From positions 1-5,929 of the forward strand of contig DATKMG010000110.1 of NCBI GenBank assembly GCA_035541995.1: 5,929 nt of DNA, in the 5' to 3' direction. Shown one piece after another: positions 1-5,190 of the stretch (position 1 is its first letter; each line of letters starts with the position of its first letter). The position numbers were made by a program, and so were the translations under genes. The stretch comes from DATKMG01 sp035541995. Its GTDB lineage: Bacteria; Acidobacteriota; Terriglobia; Versatilivoradales; Versatilivoraceae. A model generated the notes under the pieces. It worked only from the letters and a program-made list of their open reading frames with translations, was not told the DNA's origin and searched no databases.

Positions 1-1216
1 AGAGGTCGGAGTCAAAGGTCATATTCTTTTGGAATTCCTTCAAAACGGTCGCCAGCCTTCGAGTGTTCAGGGCTTTGGCTAAGGCATCTATATAAGAAGG
101 GCTGGGGATGATGCCAACAGGTCCCCCAATTGAGCTGCCCGAACTCTTCAATGCAGTCCCGATCTGTCGCAAATCGCCCCACGAGTCCAAAGTTCCCACG
201 AATCCATGTTCATGGAATCCATATCTCCCAGCCCGTCCTGCAATCTGCCGGATTTCAGCGTCAGTCAAAGGGACAATTTCTTGCCCATTGAATTTCTGTG
301 TCACGTAAAAAAGGACAGATTGGATGGGCAAATTCAGGCCCATTGCAATGGCATCGGTGGCGACCAAAATTTCAGTCTCCCCACTGCGAAAACGACGGGC
401 TTCCTCGCGCCGAACTTGAGGGCTTAGATTACCGTAGATGACACTGACCTTCTGTCGCCTTTCATTCTGAAGGTACTGCTTGATGTTCAGAACGTCCCGG
501 CGGGTAAAGGCAATGATTGCCGACCCACTTCTTACATCGTCCAGTGAAACGGGAGTCTCGTGCACTTCCAGATCATTGAAGCGTTGAAAGGTCTCAATTC
601 GAAGAGGCTCCTTAAGGTAATTAGCCATAGCTTCGACTAATGGGATGGCATCTTCAGAACCGGTCATGATAACTGATCGAGCCGGCACTCCGATCAGGGC
701 TTGAGCCCACGCCCAACCTCTGGCTGGATCAGCCATCAACTGAATCTCGTCGATGACAGCGCAATCCACGGCTTTCTGGAGGTTGGCCATCTCGATGGTG
801 GAGGCCACAAACCGGGCACCCTCTCGAATGTCCCGCTCCTCGCCTGTCACGAACGAGGCTTCGACCTGGCGCTTTTCTAATTCCTCCTGCCCTTCCAACG
901 CTAAGAGCCGTAAGGGGGCCAAATACAACCCGGACTCTCCCTTGGCCAACTCATTCAATGCATGGTAAGTCTTGCCGGAGTTAGTGGGGCCTGCTAGGAA
1001 CTTCAAGCTCCTGCCCATTGAACGCGCCAAAGTGAAGTATTCTCTGTAATTGCTGAGACGGTCAACCTGGTGAGCTTTTGAAAAAGCCCCCAGCGACACC
1101 GCCTTTCGGACCTTGGCCGGTTTTTCCTTGAACATCTTAGGATGGGGTCGGTGGTGTCGAAAGCGTTCGCGCCCTGCATTATTTCTTTCACGATGGCGGT
1201 CTCGGCCTTTTCTCAC
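1..1216 (-). CDS. Suv3-like DExH-box ATP-dependent RNA helicase (partial, C-terminus off the left edge)
   Basis: Reading the minus strand gives one open frame without stops from 1327 to the window edge; about 405 residues are present if the start is GTG at 1216. Helicase motifs appear in order: Walker A GPTNSGKT (residues 76-83), TGEERD (124-129), Walker B/DExH box DEIQ (156-159) followed by DPARGWAW (163-170), GSE (186-188), motif IV AIIAFTRRD (233-241), motif V ATDAIAMGLNLP (286-297) and motif VI QIAGRAGRYG (324-333). The DEIQ plus ARGWAW block and the AGRAGRYG arginine fingers are characteristic of Suv3/SUPV3L1, the helicase of the mitochondrial RNA degradosome, which also has bacterial relatives. 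The expected role is ATP-driven 3'-5' unwinding of structured RNA in the cytoplasm. The Suv3 C-terminal region is only begun before the edge. Upstream of the core lies an Arg/His-rich stretch (about residues 2-27) that could bind RNA. The start is uncertain: GTG 1216 has AGGA only 3 bases before it, and ATG 1135 is the first ATG but has no clear ribosome binding site. Family call firm, exact substrate inferred. Confidence 0.9.
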   Translation of the reverse strand, partial: MRKGRDRHRERNNAGRERFRHHRPHPKMFKEKPAKVRKAVSLGAFSKAHQVDRLSNYREYFTLARSMGRSLKFLAGPTNSGKTYHALNELAKGESGLYLAPLRLLALEGQEELEKRQVEASFVTGEERDIREGARFVASTIEMANLQKAVDCAVIDEIQLMADPARGWAWAQALIGVPARSVIMTGSEDAIPLVEAMANYLKEPLRIETFQRFNDLEVHETPVSLDDVRSGSAIIAFTRRDVLNIKQYLQNERRQKVSVIYGNLSPQVRREEARRFRSGETEILVATDAIAMGLNLPIQSVLFYVTQKFNGQEIVPLTDAEIRQIAGRAGRYGFHEHGFVGTLDSWGDLRQIGTALKSSGSSIGGPVGIIPSPSYIDALAKALNTRRLATVLKEFQKNMTFDSDL

Positions 1217-1311
1217 AGTTCCTGTATCATAGCCTGTTTGACATAATTTGGTGAACCTGTAGATGCTACCCAACCATTGACAGGTTCTAATCTCCCATAT
1301 TGTTGATCGTG

Positions 1312-1317
1312 TATAAT
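1312..1317 (+). promoter_or_regulatory. Possible -10 box for deoC (TATAAT)
   Basis: A consensus TATAAT faces deoC and would give a leader of roughly 160 bases. A five-base inverted repeat, TTGAT (1303-1307) and ATCAA (1316-1320), overlaps it and could be an operator. No convincing -35 lies 16-18 bases upstream, and TG sits directly against the box, one base off the extended -10 position. Suggestive only. Confidence 0.3.
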
Positions 1318-1363
1318 CAATCTCGAACTAACGGGTTTGCACGAAGTCGACGACAATCCTGAA

Positions 1364-1383
1364 GGCCCGAGCTCCACGGGGCC
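1364..1383 (+). other. GC-rich stem-loop in the probable deoC leader (proximal)
   Basis: GGCCC (1364-1368) is complementary to GGGCC (1379-1383), giving a five-pair GC-only stem around a ten-base loop; one more pair is possible with a bulged G. No T-run follows, so it is not a simple intrinsic terminator. It would lie in the deoC messenger if transcription starts near 1324. Confidence 0.35.
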
Positions 1384-1419
1384 AATTCCAGGCCTGTTGC
1401 TTCTCAATCTCAAAAAGAA

Positions 1420-1441
1420 TCGCCGCGGCGGAGTGCGGCGA
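1420..1441 (+). other. GC-rich stem-loop about 40 bases before the deoC start
   Basis: TCGCCGC (1420-1426) pairs perfectly with GCGGCGA (1435-1441) around an eight-base loop. The left arm is also part of a ten-base palindrome CGCCGCGGCG (1421-1430), so two alternative folds, or a dimeric protein site, are possible. No T-run follows. It could be a leader structure affecting deoC expression, or chance in a GC-rich patch; the sequence alone does not decide. Confidence 0.4.
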
Positions 1442-1470
1442 CCACCCACCAAAACCGCATTTTCGTGAAA

Positions 1471-1480
1471 AGGGGGGGAG
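1471..1480 (+). promoter_or_regulatory. Strong purine-rich ribosome binding site of deoC
   Basis: A run of seven G within AGGGGGGGAG lies immediately before ATG 1483, with the AGGGGGG part 5 bases from it. This selects ATG 1483 over the in-frame GTG at 1465, which would place the Shine-Dalgarno sequence inside the coding region. The C-rich stretch ACCACCCACC (1441-1450) just upstream could pair with the G-run and mask it. Confidence 0.7.
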
Positions 1481-1482
1481 CT

Positions 1483-2202
1483 ATGGCAGGTGACATCACA
1501 ATAAGAGAACTGGCCAAAATGATCGACCATTCCCTATTGCATCCAACGATGACGGACCGTTCAATTGCAGACGGCTGCACGCTATCCAGGCAGTATTCTG
1601 TCGCCACTGCCTGCGTAAAACCTTACGCCATCCCCTTGGCCCAAGAGATTCTTATGGGTTCCGATGTAAAGGTGTGCGCAGTGATTGCCTTTCCTCACGG
1701 CAACAGCACGACCACCATCAAAGTGAAGGAAGCAGAGGCAAGCGTTCAGGCGGGGGCCAAAGAGGTCGATATGGTCGCCAACATCGGAAAGGTCCTGGGA
1801 GGCGACTGGACCTACGTGTCCCAAGAGATTGAGGCCATCAACCAGATGGTGGTAAGCGAGGGAGCCCTTTTGAAAGTCATCTTTGAGAATGATTACCTCG
1901 AAGACTTTCAGATTATCAGGCTATGCGAAATTTGTTCGACACACCAGGTGGCATTTGTGAAGACTTCTACCGGCTACGGCTTTGTCAGGCAACCCAACGG
2001 CATGTACTCTTACAAGGGCGCCACGGATCATCATTTGACACTGATGCGAGAGCATTGTCCGTCTGGAGTTCAGGTAAAGGCCGCAGGGGGAATCAGGACT
2101 CTGGATGATTTACTGCGAGTAAAGTCCCTCGGGGTCACGCGAATAGGGGCAACGGCGACGGGCTCGATTCTGGAAGAAGCAAAGGCCCGGGGATTCAAAT
2201 GA
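1483..2202 (+). CDS. deoC: Deoxyribose-phosphate aldolase (DERA)
   Basis: This cytoplasmic class I aldolase (EC 4.1.2.4) reversibly splits 2-deoxy-D-ribose 5-phosphate into glyceraldehyde 3-phosphate and acetaldehyde, the last step of deoxynucleoside catabolism. The 239-residue product has the DERA TIM-barrel pattern: AKMIDHSLLHP (11-21), CAVIAFPHG (65-73), EVDMV with catalytic D96, KVIFEND (131-137), the Schiff-base lysine K160 in FVKTSTGY (158-165), and the second lysine K199 in VKAAGGIRT (198-206). These match D102, K167 and K201 of the Escherichia coli enzyme. Length is normal for the family (about 220-260). Between TSTGYG and GAT there is a longer loop (residues 167-178, FVRQPNGMYSYK) than in the compact enzymes. 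ATG 1483 is chosen for its strong ribosome binding site. The gene stands alone, not beside deoA, deoB or deoD; it is divergent from a helicase and followed by TPR genes. Function certain; regulation unknown. Confidence 0.96.
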   Translation: MAGDITIRELAKMIDHSLLHPTMTDRSIADGCTLSRQYSVATACVKPYAIPLAQEILMGSDVKVCAVIAFPHGNSTTTIKVKEAEASVQAGAKEVDMVANIGKVLGGDWTYVSQEIEAINQMVVSEGALLKVIFENDYLEDFQIIRLCEICSTHQVAFVKTSTGYGFVRQPNGMYSYKGATDHHLTLMREHCPSGVQVKAAGGIRTLDDLLRVKSLGVTRIGATATGSILEEAKARGFK

Positions 2203-2417
2203 AGTTTCAGTCAAAAAATCCGTCGGTCCCCTGAAATCGCTTCGCCGACAGTAGTAGGTGATGCATGCCTCCCACATTTGTTTTCACACATGATTCGATT
2301 TTAGTTTTGTAGTGGCCCCTACTCGCTGGCTCTGATGTCTTCCCTTAACTCTCCTCCGGTGGGAATGTGATGTGATAAACTAACCCAGGAATTTACCTAG
2401 CCGTTGACAGCAAACGG
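2203..2417. other. Non-coding gap between deoC and the first TPR gene
   Basis: I see no gene here. Two weak overlapping inverted repeats follow the deoC stop: TTTCAG (2205-2210) with CTGAAA (2231-2236), and GTCGG (2222-2226) with CCGAC (2245-2249). They are mutually exclusive and lack a T-run, so terminator function is doubtful. A promoter for the TPR gene is expected in the AT-rich part (about 2275-2380), but no box pair is convincing. Confidence 0.4.
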
Positions 2418-3995
2418 ATGGACCTTTTTCGATTCCTTCCTCTGATCACGTTTTTGCTTCTTCCTTCCCCTTGCCGACCTTCCGGTGAGGTGCCAACACC
2501 CGCTCCTGATCAAGTCCTGATCCAGATTCAGCAATTGATCCAGCAGGGAAATCTTCCAGAAGCTCGAACCCAAATCTCCAAAGCCATTCAGCGCGAACCC
2601 AGACAAGCCAGCCTATATAGTCTCTTAGGGGTAGTGGATGCTCAGGAAAAACGATATCACCCAGCAGAAGCGAACTTTCGCAAGGCTATCAGTCTGTCTC
2701 CAGAATTCCAGGGCCCGTACCTTAATCTCGGGCATCTCTACCAGGAAAATCAGGCGGCAGATCCGACAGCCGCGCTCAAAGCCATCGAGGTGTACAGCCG
2801 ACTCCTGAAAATCGATCCTGACAATCAGGAAGCCCATTACCAACTGTCCGTGTTGTCGTTGGGTCGATCCGATTACCAAGGCTGTCTCGAGCACGTTCAC
2901 CAGCTTCCCCAGGCGCTTCAGGCCAGCCCGCAAGTACTGGCAGTCCTCTGCGCAAGTCTGGGGGGAATGGGACGAGTTTCAGAAGCTGAACGAGTGGCCC
3001 AACAACTGTTGTCCAACAATCGTGTGAATGAGGCGGACATTACCACTGTCCTTCCTGTATTGGAAAGGAATAGGATAGATTCCGTACAAATTGCGCTTCT
3101 GGAGGGTCTAGCAAGTAAGGGATTAGCTTCTCCAGGAACTCTGCACCAGCTTGGAATTGTTTATGAGCGACAAGGACGGTTAGAGCAGGCACGCTCTACC
3201 CTCGAGAAAGTGGCTGCCAATCAAACGATCAGCTCCAGTTTGCTGCTCGAGTTGGCTCGTATCGCGTATAAGCAGAAAGATAATCAGGGGGCTCTGGGCT
3301 ATCTGGCCCATGCTCGAGATCTCGATCCCAAGAATTCGGCAGTTCATTTCTTCTGGGGCATCGTTTGCATTGAAGAGGATCTACCGGTCGAGGCCTTAAA
3401 GGCATTACGGGAAGCCGTCAGTCTGTCTCCCGATAATGCTTACGCCCGCTACGCCTTGGGGGACGTAATCCTGAAGACACGGGACCCCGGGGAGGCGGTA
3501 GTCCATTTTCAAAGGTTTTGTGAATTGCGTCCTGGTGATCCCCAAGGCCGGTATGCCTTGGGGGTGGCCTATTACGCAAGCGGCCAATACGATCGAGCCA
3601 GGCTACTCTTGGAGGCTCTAGTCAATGACTCTATTACCGCCGCTGGTGCCAATTTTTACCTGGCTCGCCTCGATAGACAGGAGGGCAACCTCGACTCAGC
3701 CTTGAAGCGGATAACCCTAGCACTCAAAGCTAATGACCAGTATGCTGACGCCTATTCGGAACTTGGGCAAATCCAGATGAGAAGACGGGAACTGCCTCTG
3801 GCAGAGAACGCGTTCCAAAAAAGCATTCAGATCGACCCCGACAATTACCTGGCCAATCTGAATTTGCTGGTAGTCTATCAACGGACTCAGGACCCGAAGC
3901 AGGAGGCCCAGGCCCAACGGTTTGAAGAGGTCAAGAAGAAGCGTACTGAAAAAGAACAGTTGTATCTGAGAAAGATCGAGATCCGACCCTATTGA
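2418..3995 (+). CDS. Exported tetratricopeptide repeat protein, 525 residues
   Basis: The protein is almost entirely TPR, a helix-turn-helix unit that stacks into a superhelical scaffold for protein-protein contacts. Residues 1-19 form a short hydrophobic signal-like stretch (FLPLITFLLLPSP), so I infer export to the periplasm or outer face. Cys19 is preceded by PSP and does not fit a lipobox. About 11-12 TPR units follow: clear ones near 65-98, 99-135, 240-272, 274-306, 307-340, 341-374, 375-407, 409-441 and 442-475, with degenerate ones near 33-60, 137-170 and 171-203. Typical unit ends are KAISLSP, LLKIDPDN, AVSLSPDN and SIQIDPDN. Residues about 204-238 depart from the pattern and may be a hinge. 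The tail (496-525) is charged and possibly coiled, rich in Lys, Arg and Glu. ATG 2418 is used because it places the signal stretch at the N-terminus; its ribosome binding site is poor and an in-frame TAA lies at 2376. No enzyme domain is visible; the partner is unknown. Confidence 0.93.
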   Translation: MDLFRFLPLITFLLLPSPCRPSGEVPTPAPDQVLIQIQQLIQQGNLPEARTQISKAIQREPRQASLYSLLGVVDAQEKRYHPAEANFRKAISLSPEFQGPYLNLGHLYQENQAADPTAALKAIEVYSRLLKIDPDNQEAHYQLSVLSLGRSDYQGCLEHVHQLPQALQASPQVLAVLCASLGGMGRVSEAERVAQQLLSNNRVNEADITTVLPVLERNRIDSVQIALLEGLASKGLASPGTLHQLGIVYERQGRLEQARSTLEKVAANQTISSSLLLELARIAYKQKDNQGALGYLAHARDLDPKNSAVHFFWGIVCIEEDLPVEALKALREAVSLSPDNAYARYALGDVILKTRDPGEAVVHFQRFCELRPGDPQGRYALGVAYYASGQYDRARLLLEALVNDSITAAGANFYLARLDRQEGNLDSALKRITLALKANDQYADAYSELGQIQMRRRELPLAENAFQKSIQIDPDNYLANLNLLVVYQRTQDPKQEAQAQRFEEVKKKRTEKEQLYLRKIEIRPY

Positions 3996-4200
3996 TGGGC
4001 CTGTCGGTCCGTACGGTAAATCGACCTAGAGAGGTGCAATAATAAAAGCTGCCCATCAGTCCAACTCCTCCACCTGGGCAGCAGAATACGAACGGGGGTT
4101 AGCAGCTGGTTTTTATCCCTCACCTCTTGAGCATTTTATTGGTTTTGAACATTTGATCTCATGAACATTCGCCTCGTGACAGCATCAATTCAAAGATGTG
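3996..4200. other. Non-coding gap between TPR genes 1 and 2
   Basis: No gene is seen. The stretch holds an eight-base inverted repeat (4048-4082), a longer-range seven-base pair AGAGGTG (4030-4036) with CACCTCT (4121-4127) that encloses it, a palindrome CCGTACGG (4009-4016), and CAGCTGGTTTTTA (4104-4116), which resembles a terminator tail. The 205-base spacing suggests TPR gene 2 has its own promoter, but none could be identified clearly. Confidence 0.4.
4048..4082 (+). repeat. Perfect 8-bp inverted repeat after TPR gene 1; possible transcript-end hairpin
   Basis: GCTGCCCA (4048-4055) is the exact reverse complement of TGGGCAGC (4075-4082), with a 19-base loop. It lies about 50 bases past the stop of the first TPR gene. 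There is no T-run directly after it; the nearest (TTTTT) is about 28 bases further on. It may stabilise the 3' end of the upstream transcript or be part of a larger fold with the outer AGAGGTG/CACCTCT pair. Confidence 0.4.
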
Positions 4201-5190
4201 ATGAACATGCATCCACGATTTATTAGAAGATTTGTCTCTTCTGCTATTATCTTCGCCTGCCTTCCTGGCCCGGTCGCATATTTCGCTCAATCGTCTGACG
4301 CGAGACTCGCTTCCGGATATCACGAATATTATGCCGGCAATCTTCGGGAGGCGGCCCGAATCGCCGAGCAGTGCATGAGGACCAATCCTCGTTCTGCAGA
4401 GGCTCGAATCCTACTGGCCCGGATACAGATGGTCACGGGGCAGGTACCACGCGCCTATGAAGAATTGCATCGGGCTCTTCGGACTTCCCCCAGAAATATT
4501 GACGTTCTCTACTACATGAGTCTCGTTTCCCACATCATGTCCCAAGGCGAATATCTGCAGCTTTACAAGATGGCCCCGGATTCGGGTCGCTCCCATCAGT
4601 TACAAGCTGAGATGTATCATTTGCAGCAAAACCGTGCCAAAGCCTTGGAAGAATATGAAGCAGCCGTGAAGGCCAATCCCAGATTGCTGGAGGTCTGGCT
4701 TGCAATGGGCGATCTTGAGCGGTCCGATCTTAACTTCGGAAAGGCTGTCGCCGATTACAACAAAGTACTGGAGATTCAATCCTCCAATTATGACGCCCTT
4801 TACGGACTCGGGGCTTGCTCCCAACAGGAGGAGCCGCAAAAAGCGATTGAGTTTTTCACTCGAGCGATCCAGGTAGCTCCAGAGCAGACGGAGAGTCGAG
4901 TGGCCTTGGGAGATGCTCTCTTGAAGGTCAACCAGCCTGCGGAGGCGATAATACAGCTAGAGGCCGCCATAAGGTTGGATCCTCAACTGCGGCAGGCATA
5001 CGTCCTTCTGGGCCGCGCGCAGCAGGCTCTGGGGCAGAATGCGCTAGCCGAACAATCGTTCCGGAAGGCCCGGGAAATTGTCCAAACGGAGTTCGACACA
5101 AAACGAACTCGGATAAGAGGAAGTCTTCAAATACAAGACCCGCAGGCAAAGGAAAATTCTTCTCCCGGAACTGGAGATTCTCCAAAATGA
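4201..5190 (+). CDS. Exported tetratricopeptide repeat protein, 329 residues
   Basis: The N-terminus has basic residues (RFIRRF, 6-11) followed by a hydrophobic core and a likely signal peptidase site after YFA (about residue 29), so I infer export. IFAC (17-20) is a poor lipobox because of Phe at -2. The mature part holds about seven TPR units, near 33-64, 67-98, 130-162, 164-196, 197-229, 231-263 and 264-297. Unit ends such as AVKANP, AIQVAPE and AIRLDPQ are typical. Residues 99-129 are a degenerate unit. The C-terminal 30 residues are polar and likely disordered (SSPGTGDSPK end). GTG 4198, ATG 4201 and ATG 4207 are all in frame; ATG 4201 is chosen, but none has a good ribosome binding site. 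The stop overlaps the next start as ATGA, so the two proteins are co-translated and probably act together as a scaffold or binding complex. Ligand unknown. Confidence 0.92.
   Translation: MNMHPRFIRRFVSSAIIFACLPGPVAYFAQSSDARLASGYHEYYAGNLREAARIAEQCMRTNPRSAEARILLARIQMVTGQVPRAYEELHRALRTSPRNIDVLYYMSLVSHIMSQGEYLQLYKMAPDSGRSHQLQAEMYHLQQNRAKALEEYEAAVKANPRLLEVWLAMGDLERSDLNFGKAVADYNKVLEIQSSNYDALYGLGACSQQEEPQKAIEFFTRAIQVAPEQTESRVALGDALLKVNQPAEAIIQLEAAIRLDPQLRQAYVLLGRAQQALGQNALAEQSFRKAREIVQTEFDTKRTRIRGSLQIQDPQAKENSSPGTGDSPK
5173..5176 (+). promoter_or_regulatory. Ribosome binding site of TPR gene 3, flanked by pairing partners
   Basis: GGAG lies 10 bases before ATG 5187, inside the end of the preceding gene. 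The five bases GGAGA (5173-5177) are flanked on both sides by complementary TCTCC (5161-5165 and 5179-5183). Either side could fold over the site, which fits initiation that depends on ribosomes arriving from the upstream gene. Confidence 0.45.

Larger units (their letters stand above)
1217..1482. promoter_or_regulatory. Divergent intergenic region between the helicase and deoC
   Basis: This gap separates two divergently transcribed genes, so it should hold promoters for both. I see TTGACA at 1238-1243 and again at 1277-1282, and a perfect TATAAT at 1312-1317 on the plus strand. Neither TTGACA lies 16-18 bases from a good -10 (the second is 29 bases from TATAAT), so no complete sigma-70 promoter can be named. 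The region also holds GC-rich inverted repeats near deoC. The helicase frame stays open back to a TAG at 1328-1330, so part of this gap could be coding if an upstream TTG (1273) is the true start. Confidence 0.45.

Noticed and set aside
108..968. Several plus-strand open frames of 66-73 residues in the left part
   Set aside because: They lie opposite the continuous minus-strand helicase frame, have no recognisable motifs and lack ribosome binding sites; they are shadows of the helicase.
1003..1191. A 62-residue minus-strand open frame beginning with ATG
   Set aside because: It is out of frame with the helicase, whose frame through the same region reads into the Walker A motif; it has no family features.
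1277..1317. TTGACA (1277-1282) plus TATAAT (1312-1317) as one sigma-70 promoter
   Set aside because: The spacer is 29 bases, far beyond the usual 16-18.
1465..1482. GTG start for deoC six codons upstream
   Set aside because: It would place the strong G-rich ribosome binding site inside the coding region, and the extra KRGGA residues are just the translated Shine-Dalgarno sequence.
1213..1824. Minus-strand open frames across the deoC leader and gene
   Set aside because: They overlap deoC in antisense and show low-complexity shadow composition with no support for translation.
2404..2409. TTGACA just before the first TPR gene as a -35 box
   Set aside because: It is only 9 bases from the ATG, so a transcript from it would start inside the gene.
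2222..4010. GTCGGTCC present shortly after two stop codons (2222-2229 and 4003-4010)
   Set aside because: An eight-base match seen twice in about 6 kb is easily chance, and the surrounding bases do not match or form the same fold.
4250..4260. Lipoprotein signal in the second TPR protein (IFAC)
   Set aside because: Phe at the -2 position is not accepted in the lipobox, and a conventional signal peptidase I site after YFA explains the N-terminus better.
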